64,000 nt of DNA from DASZQL01 sp964391865 (GTDB lineage: Bacteria; Planctomycetota; Phycisphaerae; Phycisphaerales; UBA1924), in assembly GCA_964391865.1 (NCBI GenBank), contig CAYMNQ010000002.1:606607-670606 (forward strand), in the 5' to 3' direction. Under the pieces are notes generated by a model. It had not been told where the DNA came from, did not search any database, and worked only from the letters and a program-made list of their open reading frames with translations. The position numbers were made by a program, and so were the translations under genes. Of this stretch, positions 54,020-62,147 are shown one piece after another. The first letter of the stretch is position 1. Every line of letters starts with the position of its first letter.

Positions 54020-55807
54020 ATGCGCATTCAGATTCACCCCATCGGAAGAACTCCAGCGATCGCCGGTCTTCTCGCCATCTTGGCGAGCGCCCCGGCTCGC
54101 GCCACAGAGGCGGTGAATGGCCCGATCGACCACCGCACAAACCCCACCGTCCAACGCGGCCTGACGCAGCAACTCCTCCCCGACTCCAACGAGTTCACCG
54201 TCATCGGCATGCCCGATACGCAGAACTACTCCGAGTTCTATCCCGACATCTACCACCGCCAGACCTCGTGGGTCGTCGGAACGCAGCACCGTCTGAACAC
54301 CCGCTTCGTCAGCCACTACGGCGACGTCGTCAACCACGGCGACCGCGAGAACGAATGGGCCAACGCGCGCAGCGCCATGTCCATCCTGCACACCTCGAAC
54401 ATCCCCTATAGCGTCACCGCCGGCAATCACGACATCACCCCCAGCGGCTCCGCGGGCACCGCCTACATCCCCCAGAAGTACCTCGAGAACTTCGGACCCC
54501 AGCACTTCCAGTCGCGAGACTGGTACGCCGGCGCCTCGCCCAGCGGCATGAGCAGCGCCCAGAAATTCTCCGGCGGCGGGCGCGACTTCCTCCACGTCAA
54601 CCTCGTCTGCGACACCCCCAACGATGAACTCGCCTGGGCCCAGGGCGTCATCAACCAGAACCCGCACCTGCCCGTCATGGTGACCACCCATCGATACCTG
54701 CAGGACGCCGAGGACTACACCGGCGGCGTGCCCATCGTCCCCTCCGGGCGCTACCCCGGAATCTGGTACGGCGTCGAGGGCGTCTATCACCCGCAGGGCA
54801 TCCAGTCCAACGAGTTCTTCGAGAACTTCGTCCGCACCAACAAGCAGGTCTTCATGGTCAACTGCGGCCACTTCCACGAGGAATACCGCCAGACCAGCAC
54901 CAACCTCTACGGCGGGACCGTCCACGAAGTCCTCGCCGACTATCAGGACGATCCCAACGGCGGCGACGGCTTCCTCCGCATCATGAAGTTCAACCCCAGC
55001 CAGAACCGCATCAACGTCCAGAGCTACTCGCCCACCCGCAACGAGTTCCGCACCAGCGACGAGAGCCAGTTCACCCTCAACGTCAATTTCAACAGCCACG
55101 TCTTCAGCAACCCCACCGCCACCTTCCAGCAGGGCATCAACGGCTACAACGGCACCCAGGACACCTGGATCAACGAGGGCGCCGCCGGCACCAGCTACGG
55201 CTCCTCGCAGACCTTCGACTCCGACGACGACACCGGCAACAGCATCTTCAACGATCGGCGCGGGCAGGCCCTCCTCCGCTTCGACAACATCACCACTTCG
55301 ACCAACGAACCCGGCAAGATCCCCTTCGGCGCCATCATCACCAGCGCCACCGTCCGCCTCGCCATCCAGGACGACATCGATACGCCGCTCTTCAACCCCC
55401 GCTTCTTCATCCACCAACTCAACGTCAACTGGAACGAATCCTCCACTTGGAACTCGCTCAGCTCCGGCCTCTCCGGCTCCGAAATCACCCCGGCCCTCGC
55501 CTCATTCATCGGCGACAACAACCCCGACGCCGACTACTGGCGCCTCATCGACATCACCGCCATGGTCCAGAACTGGGCCAACGGCGCGCCGAATCTCGGG
55601 CTCGCGATCCTCCCCGAGATCATCTCCGGCAATGACGACGGCATCACCATCTGGTCCAGCGAAGCGGCGAACCCGCTTCTCCGCCCACAGCTCCAGGTGA
55701 GCTGGGTCCTCCCCGGCGCCGAAGCCCTCCACGCAATCCCGGCGCCCGGCGCCGCGACACTGACGCTCTTCGCTCTCACCGGCACACTCCGGCGCCGGCG
55801 GGCCTGA
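54020..55807 (+). CDS. Secreted calcineurin-like metallophosphoesterase with DNRLRE-like domain and PEP-CTERM-like tail
   Basis: 595 residues, ATG after GGAGAGAAG. Signal peptide (IAGLLAILASAPARA). The phosphoesterase domain (about 50-320) has the metal-site motifs GMPDTQNYS, YGDVVNHGDREN, TAGNHDI, VTTHRYL and NCGHFHEEY, the usual D, GD..N, GNHD, H and GHxH set. Residues about 380-565 form a beta-sandwich of the DNRLRE/CBM type (DTWINEGAAGTSYGSSQTF, ...LRFDNI). The C-terminus PAPGAATLTLFALTGTLRRR is a PEP-CTERM-like sorting tail: Pro-Ala-Pro-x motif, helix, Arg cluster. It likely sits at the envelope or extracellular matrix. The 278-base gap before it (53742-54019) holds no clear signal. Confidence 0.85.
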   Translation: MRIQIHPIGRTPAIAGLLAILASAPARATEAVNGPIDHRTNPTVQRGLTQQLLPDSNEFTVIGMPDTQNYSEFYPDIYHRQTSWVVGTQHRLNTRFVSHYGDVVNHGDRENEWANARSAMSILHTSNIPYSVTAGNHDITPSGSAGTAYIPQKYLENFGPQHFQSRDWYAGASPSGMSSAQKFSGGGRDFLHVNLVCDTPNDELAWAQGVINQNPHLPVMVTTHRYLQDAEDYTGGVPIVPSGRYPGIWYGVEGVYHPQGIQSNEFFENFVRTNKQVFMVNCGHFHEEYRQTSTNLYGGTVHEVLADYQDDPNGGDGFLRIMKFNPSQNRINVQSYSPTRNEFRTSDESQFTLNVNFNSHVFSNPTATFQQGINGYNGTQDTWINEGAAGTSYGSSQTFDSDDDTGNSIFNDRRGQALLRFDNITTSTNEPGKIPFGAIITSATVRLAIQDDIDTPLFNPRFFIHQLNVNWNESSTWNSLSSGLSGSEITPALASFIGDNNPDADYWRLIDITAMVQNWANGAPNLGLAILPEIISGNDDGITIWSSEAANPLLRPQLQVSWVLPGAEALHAIPAPGAATLTLFALTGTLRRRRA

Positions 55808-55908
55808 GCCGACCGCCGAGCTTCGCCCGAATCCTCTTCACCTTCCACCCGGGCCGAGTTCGGGGCGGCCATCGCCGCCGGCATATGACGAGCGTTGAGT
55901 TTCAGGGA

Positions 55909-55947
55909 GCGGCGTCGTCGGCCCACCGGCGACGCCGCCGCTTTTTT
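55909..55947 (+). terminator. Rho-independent terminator after the phosphoesterase
   Basis: GCGGCGTCG (55909-55917) and CGACGCCGC (55930-55938) pair perfectly, with an extra CGG/CCG inside, and six T follow at 55942-55947. It lies about 100 bases after the stop and just before the convergent purM end. Confidence 0.75.
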
Positions 55948-55955
55948 CCCGCCCA

Positions 55956-57101
55956 TCACCCGCGCGGCTTCAGCACCACCTCGCCCTTGCCCTTCACCAC
56001 ATCACCAATGATGTGCGCCCGCTCGCCAAGCCGCTTCAGCTGCGCCTTCACGCTCTTCGCGAACGCCGGACGCACGATCACGCAGTAGCCGATGCCCATG
56101 TTGAAGACGCGCCGCATCTCGTCATCCGCGACATTCCCTTGCGCCTGCAGAAACGGGAACACTTTGTGCGGCGTCCACGCGGATTCGTCGATCACCGCAT
56201 CAACCTTTCGGTGCAGCGCCCGCGCCAGGTTGTCCCCGAGGCCGCTGCCCGTGATGTGCGCCATACCCGTGACGACCTTCTTCACCTTGTACCGGCGCAG
56301 CAGCTTCACGATCGGCGCGGCGTACAACCGCGTCGGCGTCAGCAGCACCTCGCCCAGCGGCTTCTTCTTATCCAACTCGGGATAGACCTTCTGTAGATCA
56401 AGCTTCGCGTGCTTCACGATCTTGCGCACGAGCGAGTAGCCGTTGCTGTGTACGCCGTCGGACTCAAGCCCGATGACGACATCCCCCGGCTCCACGCGCG
56501 TCGGATCACTCACACGATCAAGCTCGGCAACACCCACCGCGAACCCGGCGAGATCAATCTCGCCCGCCGGGTACACGTCGGGCATCTCCGCCGTCTCGCC
56601 GCCGAGGAGCGCCGCGCCGCACGCTTTGCACGCGTCGGCGATGCCCGCGACGATCCGCTCCAGCGTCTCCGGCACCAGCTTCCCGCACGCGATGTAGTCC
56701 AGAAAAATCAGCGGCTCGCCCCCCTGCACCACCAGATCATTCACGTTCATCGCCACGAGGTCGATGCCGATGGTGTCGAACTTCTGCATCTCGACGGCGA
56801 GCTTGATCTTCGTCCCCACCCCGTCCGTACACGCGAGCAGCACCGGGTCCTTGAAGTTCTTCTTGAAGAGCGACTCGTTGTAATCAAGCCGGAACAGCCC
56901 CGCGAACCCGCCATCATTCGAAATCACCCGCGGCCCGTGCGTGCGCCGCATGTGCCCCATGATGAGATCAACAAAGCGGTCACCCTCGCGGATGTCAACG
57001 CCCGACTGCGCGTAGGTCAGCCCGCCGGGGCCGCCGCCGTTCGCGCGCGATTTCCCGTTCCCTGCCCCGCGAGACGTTCGTGCCGATCGACGCTGTGCCA
57101 T
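55956..57101 (-). CDS. purM: Phosphoribosylformylglycinamidine cyclo-ligase (AIR synthetase)
   Basis: 381 residues. ATG 57101 is chosen; residues 1-30 are a basic, Gly-rich extension before the family start LTYAQSGVDIREGDRFV. The core has VISNDGGFAGLFRLD, the ATP/substrate segment ACTDGVGTKIKLA, DLVAMNVNDLVVQGGEPLIFLDY, LLGGETAEMPDVY and AHITGSGLGDNLARAL. PurM closes FGAM to AIR with ATP in purine synthesis. No other purine gene is near. It starts 24 nt after ppk2 stops on the same strand and probably shares its transcript. Confidence 0.95.
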   Translation of the reverse strand: MAQRRSARTSRGAGNGKSRANGGGPGGLTYAQSGVDIREGDRFVDLIMGHMRRTHGPRVISNDGGFAGLFRLDYNESLFKKNFKDPVLLACTDGVGTKIKLAVEMQKFDTIGIDLVAMNVNDLVVQGGEPLIFLDYIACGKLVPETLERIVAGIADACKACGAALLGGETAEMPDVYPAGEIDLAGFAVGVAELDRVSDPTRVEPGDVVIGLESDGVHSNGYSLVRKIVKHAKLDLQKVYPELDKKKPLGEVLLTPTRLYAAPIVKLLRRYKVKKVVTGMAHITGSGLGDNLARALHRKVDAVIDESAWTPHKVFPFLQAQGNVADDEMRRVFNMGIGYCVIVRPAFAKSVKAQLKRLGERAHIIGDVVKGKGEVVLKPRG

Positions 57102-57125
57102 AGACGCGGAGCATACCCGCACCAT

Positions 57126-58028
57126 TCACTCGCTCATCAGTTCCGCCCGCGCCGCTTCGAGTTCCTGCTTTTTCTCCGGCCCGACCGCGGGGTATTCGAG
57201 CCCCAGCGATCCGAGTGTGTCGATCAGGGCGGCGGCGACGACTAATCGCGTGAACCACTTGTTGTCCGCCGGCACCACGTACCACGGTGCCTCGTCGCTC
57301 GCCGTCGCGCGGATCGCGTCCTCGTACGCCTCCATGTACGCGTCCCAGTGCCGTCGCTCGCGCACATCCGCCGCCGAGAATTTCCAGTGCTTCTCGGCAT
57401 CATCGAGGCGCTCCATGAAGCGCTTCTTCTGCTCACCCTTCGACACGTTGAGGAAGAACTTGCGGACCACCGTGCCGTTGCGCGAGAGATACTTCTCGAA
57501 GCGCCGGATGTCCTTGTGCCGCTCGTCCCAGATGTCCTTGGTCACCAGCTCGGGCGGCAGCTTCTGCCCCAGAAGCAATTCCGGATGCACTCGCACCACG
57601 AGAACATCCTCGTAGTACGAGCGGTTGAAGATGCCGATCCGCCCGCGCTCGGGCAGGCGCTTGGCGCACCGCCACATGAAGTCGTGGTCGAGCTCCTCGG
57701 GCGAGGGCGCTTTGAACGAGAAGACCTGGCACCCCTGCGGGTTCACGCCCGACATGACGTGCTTGATCGCGCCGTCCTTCCCGGCGGCGTCCATCGCCTG
57801 GAAAATGAGCAGCACGGACCAGCGGTCCTGCGCATAAAGACGGTCCTGCATCTCCGCGAGCACGTCGACGCCGAGCTGCAACGCCTCCTTGGCGCGCGGC
57901 TTGTCTTCCGAATCAAACTTCAGCGTGTCGCCCGGGTCGCAGCCCTTCAGCCTGAACCCCTTGCCGTCCGTGACCTTGAACGTGTCGGCGAAGTGCCGGG
58001 CGCGCTCCAGTTGCTCCTTCGTGATCAT
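57126..58028 (-). CDS. ppk2: Polyphosphate kinase 2 family protein
   Basis: 300 residues from ATG 58028. The P-loop-like LLIFQAMDAAGKDGAIKHVMSGVNPQ, the lid region FSFKAPSPEELDHDFMWRCAKRLPERGRIGIFNRSYYEDVLVVRVHP (the residues following the Arg-rich loop) and FFLNVSKGEQKKRFMERLDD are the PPK2 signatures. PPK2 uses inorganic polyphosphate to phosphorylate NDP or NMP. Length suits class I or the PPK2-related nucleotide phosphotransferase subfamily; class assignment is uncertain. It precedes purM on the same strand, giving a nucleotide-metabolism pair. Confidence 0.92.
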   Translation of the reverse strand: MITKEQLERARHFADTFKVTDGKGFRLKGCDPGDTLKFDSEDKPRAKEALQLGVDVLAEMQDRLYAQDRWSVLLIFQAMDAAGKDGAIKHVMSGVNPQGCQVFSFKAPSPEELDHDFMWRCAKRLPERGRIGIFNRSYYEDVLVVRVHPELLLGQKLPPELVTKDIWDERHKDIRRFEKYLSRNGTVVRKFFLNVSKGEQKKRFMERLDDAEKHWKFSAADVRERRHWDAYMEAYEDAIRATASDEAPWYVVPADNKWFTRLVVAAALIDTLGSLGLEYPAVGPEKKQELEAARAELMSE

Positions 58029-58133
58029 CGCGGGCGCTCCGTGGGAATGCGTGCATCCAAAGGAGTACCACGCCGGTCGCGCCGAACCAACGGACTTGCG
58101 GAGATTTCTCCGCGAGCCGACGATGGTTTCGGC

Positions 58134-58589
58134 ATGCACTTCTCCCTCGTCGATACCGTGCTCGAACTCTCGCCCAGCGCCCCCGGCGCTCCCGGTTCCC
58201 CCGCGTGCATTGTCACTTTGAAAAACGTCACCGCCGCCGAGGAGTATCTGCAGGACCATTTCCCCACGTTCCCCGTCCTGCCCGGCGTGCTGATGATCGA
58301 GTCGATGGTGCAGGCGGCCCGGCGGCTGCTCGCCGAGCGCGACCCCGCGCTCGCGCGCCACGTCCTCGGCTCGGTCCGCGCGCTGAAATACGGCTCGTTC
58401 GTCCGCCCGGGCGAAGCACTCCGCGTGACCGTCACCCTCGACGACGATTCCGAAGCCCCGCTCTTCCACTTCAAAGGCTCGGCTGAAGTCGTCCGACCAT
58501 CCGCCAGCGCGCCGAGCGACCCCGCGAGCAGCGCGCCGAACTCCAACGCCGTCTCGGGCAAGTTCACGCTCCGGCCAATTGCTCTGTGA
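58134..58589 (+). CDS. FabZ-like hotdog dehydratase (first of two)
   Basis: 151 residues from ATG 58134; no strong ribosome site. Hotdog fold with YLQDHFPTFPVLPGVLMIESMVQAARR: the His (DHF) and Glu (IESM) match the catalytic pair of FabZ-type 3-hydroxyacyl-ACP dehydratases, and FxxxPVxPGVxxIE is the family signature. The C-terminal 35 residues (SASAPSDPASSAPNSNAV) are a low-complexity insertion before a last strand. It probably dehydrates hydroxyacyl-ACP made with the nearby carrier protein. The pathway is not fixed: fatty acid, polyketide or lipid A acyl synthesis are options. Confidence 0.8.
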   Translation: MHFSLVDTVLELSPSAPGAPGSPACIVTLKNVTAAEEYLQDHFPTFPVLPGVLMIESMVQAARRLLAERDPALARHVLGSVRALKYGSFVRPGEALRVTVTLDDDSEAPLFHFKGSAEVVRPSASAPSDPASSAPNSNAVSGKFTLRPIAL

Positions 58590-58729
58590 GCGATCTGATT
58601 TGAGCATTGATATCTCCGCTTTGAGCTTTGGCCACGCGCCGAGCGCCGCACCCCCAACATCTCCCGCCCACATAGGGATTGGTGTAGAATGCCGCGTATC
58701 AACTTCCGCTCCGCAAGGACCCCAACCGC

Positions 58730-59131
58730 ATGACCCGCGACGACATCTTCAGCAAAATCCGCGATGTGCTCGTCGACGCCCTCGGCGTCGATGAGGACGA
58801 AGTGACCCCGACGGCCCGGCTCACCAGCGACCTCGGCGCGGAATCGATCGACTTCCTCGACATCACCTTCAAGCTCGAGCAGGCCTTCGGCTTCAAGATC
58901 CCCCAGGGCGAGCTCTTCCCCGACGGGGCGGCCCAGAACCCGCAGTACGTGCAGGACGGCAAGATCACCCCGACCGGCATCGCGGAGATGAAGAAGAAGC
59001 TGCCCCACGTGAACTTCGGCGAGTTCGAGAAGGACCCACGCCTGGCGCAGATCGGCAATATCTTCACCGTCGACGTGCTCGTGAACTACGTCGAGCGCAA
59101 GCTCGCCGGCGGCGTGGGCGCGGCGCGGTGA
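58730..59131 (+). CDS. Long acyl carrier protein with internal insertion
   Basis: 133 residues, against about 78 for a normal ACP. Helix I (DDIFSKIRDVLVDALGVDEDEV), the phosphopantetheine site DLGAESIDFLDITFKLEQAF (Ser in the usual D-S-L position) and helix II are normal. Then about 40 residues (KIPQGELFPDGAAQNPQYVQ...) are inserted before the last helix VDVLVNYVERKL. Such long carriers occur in planctomycetes, but their function is not established. The carrier is flanked by two hotdog dehydratases, so it is likely the acyl carrier of a dedicated pathway. A TAGAAT at 58685 could be a -10, without a good -35. Confidence 0.88.
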   Translation: MTRDDIFSKIRDVLVDALGVDEDEVTPTARLTSDLGAESIDFLDITFKLEQAFGFKIPQGELFPDGAAQNPQYVQDGKITPTGIAEMKKKLPHVNFGEFEKDPRLAQIGNIFTVDVLVNYVERKLAGGVGAAR

Positions 59132-59133
59132 GA

Positions 59134-59273
59134 TTGAGCTTGAAGCTGGAGGCTTGAAGCTCGAAGCCGGAGTCGGCACTATCGCTTTCTGCGCGGCGCA
59201 GTTGCCGGATGCGGCCATACTGGTTGTTCTTGAGCGGCTTCAAGCTTCAAGCTTCGAGCCTCAAGCTTCAAGC
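59134..59273. repeat. AAGCTTCAAGC-type inverted repeat element, copy 2
   Basis: Left: GAGCTTGAAGCTGGAGGCTTGAAGCTCGAAGC in two halves at about 59136-59167. Right: GGCTTCAAGCTTCAAGCTTCGAGCC at about 59237-59261, followed by TCAAGCTTCAAGC. The arms are inverted relative to each other and enclose about 70 bases. It lies between the carrier protein and the second dehydratase and resembles the shorter copy at 33493-33520. Confidence 0.6.
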
Positions 59274-59288
59274 GGTATGCTCCTCCCC

Positions 59289-59810
59289 ATGCGCTGGATG
59301 TGGATCGACCGGATCATCGAACTCGTTCCCCGCGCGAAACTCGTGGCGGTGAAGAATGTCTCGCTCGCCGAGGAGCACCTGCACGACCACTTCGCGGCGG
59401 ACGCATCACGCGAACTCGCCGCGCTGCCGGTGATGCCCGCGTGCTTCATCATCGAGGGGATGGCGCAGAGCGCGGGGATCCTGGTCGGGCACGCGGGCGG
59501 GTTCAAGGAGAAGGTGGTGCTGGCGAAAGTGAACCGCGCGGAACTCTCGCGCGACGCCGGCCCCGGCTGCACGCTGCGGTACACCGCCACGCTCGACCGC
59601 ATCGACCACACCGGCGCCGCCACCAGCGGCACGATCGAGCTACTCGACCACGCGAAGGGGCCGCACTGGGACACGATCGGTCGGATTGATCTGATGTTCT
59701 CCCACATCGACAACAACATGGCCGGGGCGGCGTTCCCCAAGCACAACTTCGTCTTCAGCGAGTCGTTCCGCACGCTGCTGCGCAGCAGCGGGATCGCGGC
59801 GGAATTCTGA
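59289..59810 (+). CDS. FabA/FabZ-like hotdog dehydratase (second of two)
   Basis: 173 residues from ATG 59289; ATG 59277 is equally possible and neither has a clear ribosome site. The hotdog core has RWMWIDRIIELVPRAKLVAVKNVSLAEEHLHDHF, then AALPVMPACFIIEGMAQSAGILVG, with catalytic His (DHF) and Glu (IIEGM). Eight residues (AADASREL) are added between HF and PVMP. The C-terminal strands GRIDLMFSHIDNNMAG and helix SFRTLLRSSG follow. It is the second dehydratase-like gene around the carrier protein, so the two may act on different chain lengths. The pathway is not known. Confidence 0.8.
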   Translation: MRWMWIDRIIELVPRAKLVAVKNVSLAEEHLHDHFAADASRELAALPVMPACFIIEGMAQSAGILVGHAGGFKEKVVLAKVNRAELSRDAGPGCTLRYTATLDRIDHTGAATSGTIELLDHAKGPHWDTIGRIDLMFSHIDNNMAGAAFPKHNFVFSESFRTLLRSSGIAAEF

Positions 59811-59847
59811 GATCCGGGGCACTCCACCATTCGGAATACGGCTGGCG

Positions 59848-60789
59848 CTACACGATCACTGCGTGACGACGAACAAGAACGATTCCGGTCAGTCCAAGAA
59901 GCCCAAGTCCTGACCACACAAGCCACCAAGAAACCCCTGCCCGCTGACGACTAATCTGCCGACTCAAGGCACTGTGCTGTTCTGCGGAAGAGTTCTCCGA
60001 CACGCGAGCCATCCGACGCCGCTCGATATCAAGAGCCCGTACCGAGGAGTACAAAGACTCAACAGCCGACGTGGTAAACAACGTCAAATCGCCATTCGGG
60101 TGGTATGTGACGGCTTCGAGCGCAAACACGACCTCACCAGTGCGCGGGTCGAATGTCTCCATCGCAACGGGGAATCCAGGCGGGCTGTCCTTTGAGTATG
60201 TGAAGCGTTGATCGACGGGCATTCCTTCGCGTCGCAATAACATCATGTGTCCATCCGTGTCAATCTCGATGGTCACTTGCTTGAGCGGAAGTTCACCCAC
60301 TCTTGCGCGCCCGACAAACGCCCGTTCACCCTGTGGGAACTCAAATGTCGCAGTGAATCCTCCTTGGTCACGAACTCTGAGCTCAGACGGAACCAATCCG
60401 CGATTGAGAACATCCAGCAGAAAGATGGATGGGAAAAACGGCTCAATGGCCTTGTCAATACTCGGCCGCCCACTGAAAGGACCGCCCTCCGCGATCTTCA
60501 AGGATGCGCCATGATGGATGGCGAATACATCGCCTGCCGGAGTGCAACAACCCCCCAACCCATCCGGAGAGACCCAGTACCAATGTCCAGAGGGAATGTC
60601 GAAGCCCACAACTCGGCGATGACCATCGGACAACTGAACATATGTCGCTTCGATAGAGCCTTGCTTCGGGAGTCTCTCTGCTAGAAACTCCAGAAATTTC
60701 TCAACTTGGGCACCCTCAACACCAGTGCATATGCCGAGAACGGTAGCGAAAAAAGCGCCGAGTACTCGGCGCGATGGGGATAGAGTCAT
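59848..60789 (-). CDS. Membrane-anchored exported protein, gene 3 of the low-GC operon
   Basis: 313 residues from ATG 60789; a TTG at 60825 would overlap the previous gene. Signal peptide-like start (RRVLGAFFATVLGICTGVEGA), a domain with SIEATYVQLSDGHRRVVGF, GHWYWVSPDGLGG (about 40-90), beta-rich middle (LPLKQVTIEIDTDGHMMLLRREG, RFTYSKDSPPGFPVAMETFD) and a C-terminal membrane helix (WWLVWSGLGLLGLTGIVLV) with a short basic end (RRHAVIV). The fold resembles outer-membrane lipoprotein carrier (LolA-like) or similar lipid-binding proteins only loosely. Function unknown. GC is lower than that of neighbours. It lies 23 nt after the Cys-rich gene. Confidence 0.5.
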   Translation of the reverse strand: MTLSPSRRVLGAFFATVLGICTGVEGAQVEKFLEFLAERLPKQGSIEATYVQLSDGHRRVVGFDIPSGHWYWVSPDGLGGCCTPAGDVFAIHHGASLKIAEGGPFSGRPSIDKAIEPFFPSIFLLDVLNRGLVPSELRVRDQGGFTATFEFPQGERAFVGRARVGELPLKQVTIEIDTDGHMMLLRREGMPVDQRFTYSKDSPPGFPVAMETFDPRTGEVVFALEAVTYHPNGDLTLFTTSAVESLYSSVRALDIERRRMARVSENSSAEQHSALSRQISRQRAGVSWWLVWSGLGLLGLTGIVLVRRHAVIV

Positions 60790-60812
60790 TTCTCGCACAG
60801 AGGCGATGTGGG

Positions 60813-61223
60813 TTAGTTCTGACAAGGAGTCACGCTCTCACTTCCGCTCGGTTCAGCGATGACCGTGCTCGACTGATAAGTGCTGCTTGGACCGTCACCA
60901 AACACAATAAAACAGCACTGAACGCCGCAAATTCTGACATATCCAGGTTCGTCCCACTGGCAGTTGGGGATATGCACAACCGTGGTGTAGGTATGGCATT
61001 TGCGGGCGACATTTTTGAAACTCTCGACAATCTGGCCCCACTGATCTCCCGTCGCATCCGTCCAACTCTCGTCACAGCTAAACACACTCCCGGTGCAAGG
61101 ACCACACGACTGATCGGCGCGCTTGCAGTTGCTCCCAGAGGTGTGAGTCTGCGCGAGAAGCACAGCGGCGACCGCGCAGCACGCGAAGAATGGACGGGCC
61201 AGGCCGGAGCATGAAGTCTTCAT
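60813..61223 (-). CDS. Cysteine-rich secreted protein, gene 2 of the low-GC operon
   Basis: 136 residues from ATG 61223, with AAGGTG upstream. Signal peptide ARPFFACCAVAAVLLAQTHT, then a mature part of about 110 residues with ten Cys (for example NCKRADQSCGPCTG, VRICGVQCCFIVFGDG). This number suggests several disulfides in the periplasm or outside. No family is recognised. It starts 43 nt after the pseudopilin-like gene stops and is probably cotranscribed with it and the next gene. Confidence 0.55.
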   Translation of the reverse strand: MKTSCSGLARPFFACCAVAAVLLAQTHTSGSNCKRADQSCGPCTGSVFSCDESWTDATGDQWGQIVESFKNVARKCHTYTTVVHIPNCQWDEPGYVRICGVQCCFIVFGDGPSSTYQSSTVIAEPSGSESVTPCQN

Positions 61224-61266
61224 TTCCAATCACCTTGTCAAGAGGAATACTTTGGAACATCACGGA

Positions 61267-61980
61267 TCATCGACGATCAATTCCATAGCAACCCGACCAC
61301 GTTGATATGATCGGGATGCCAACTTGGTTCTCAAACGAGGGCGACCCCGGAAGAAAGTAGTCTCGCCATGTACCGATTTCAGCGGAGCCATCCGCGAACG
61401 CCACAGGACTCTCCGGCAAGGGAGCGTCGCGAGGGTACACATCGTCTTCGGTGTACGTGTAACAACACCACGCGGTACTCGATCCAAATGGCCCGTCAGG
61501 CAAGAACAACCAATTGAGCATTCCTTTGCCGGAGGGCCACCGCACGCGCGAAGATTGAATTGGGAACGAAAGCGCATTGTTCGGATGCTCAGTAAGCCCC
61601 GGTACCATGCGCGTGGGCGAGTATGTCATCGCGACCGATAGGCTGGGCATCGGCCACGAAGACGGCCTCTCGTCCAACAATCCAAGACGACGAGCGGCGC
61701 TCGACCAGTTGTGCCTCGCCACCCACGCATTCGCGTCTGAGATGGGAAAGACATCATCATTCTGCGAACAGTACGCGACTACCGCGATTGCGTCTTGTCG
61801 AATGTTTGAGATTTGACGCGTTCTGTTCGCTTGCTCACGGCTATTCTTGAGTGCCGGGAGAGTGAATCCGAGCAGGATCATCAGCACGCCGACCACAGCA
61901 ATGAGCTCAACAATGCTGAAACCACGGCGACTGAAATTCGTCCCGTACCCATCGGAATGACCTGAGCCGTCTCGCCTCAT
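61267..61980 (-). CDS. Prepilin-type pseudopilin-like protein, gene 1 of the low-GC operon
   Basis: 237 residues. ATG 61980 follows GGGAGG with a six-base gap. The leader ends SRRG|FSIVELIAVVGVLMILLGF, a textbook prepilin cleavage/methylation site with Gly -1 and Glu +5. A helix (SREQANRTRQISNIRQDAI) follows, then a globular part with CSQNDDVFPISDANAWVARHNW, a Pro/Ser-rich middle and a C-terminal pattern (SPVAFADGSAEIGTWRDYF) like that of the DUF1559/H-X9-DG family, in which ADGSA replaces the usual HxxxxNxxFADG. It probably forms or caps a surface filament. Expression may be switched by its promoter, listed separately. Confidence 0.75.
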   Translation of the reverse strand: MRRDGSGHSDGYGTNFSRRGFSIVELIAVVGVLMILLGFTLPALKNSREQANRTRQISNIRQDAIAVVAYCSQNDDVFPISDANAWVARHNWSSAARRLGLLDERPSSWPMPSLSVAMTYSPTRMVPGLTEHPNNALSFPIQSSRVRWPSGKGMLNWLFLPDGPFGSSTAWCCYTYTEDDVYPRDAPLPESPVAFADGSAEIGTWRDYFLPGSPSFENQVGIPIISTWSGCYGIDRR

Positions 61981-62008
61981 GGCGCGCCTCCCGGTTCGCT
62001 GCTCAAGC

Positions 62009-62039
62009 AGTATACCCCCCCCCCGATACGCCATGTCAA
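62009..62039 (-). promoter_or_regulatory. Promoter with a ten-G tract in its spacer (candidate phase-variable promoter)
   Basis: On the minus strand TTGACA (62034-62039, consensus -35) is followed by TGGCGTATC, ten G (62015-62024) and TATACT (62009-62014, a near-consensus -10). The spacer is 19 bases; 17 is optimal, which would need eight G. The -10 lies 28 bases before the ATG at 61980, with a GGGAGG site between. Known cases of this layout, porA and opc in Neisseria, vary expression by slippage in the tract. Seen: boxes and tract. Inferred: phase variation. Confidence 0.75.
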
Positions 62040-62147
62040 GAAGAATTTCGCGGGCACCGTTGCTAACAATCGAGACCCACAGTCGATAGCAAGCGGTTTC
62101 TCGGAGGAATTTCTCAAAACTACAACCAGCAAAAACCACGGACTTGC

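Noticed and set aside
54020..55417. Long minus-strand frame opposite the metallophosphoesterase
   Set aside because: Val/Gly/Glu-rich antisense translation with no domain, while the plus strand has full catalytic motifs.
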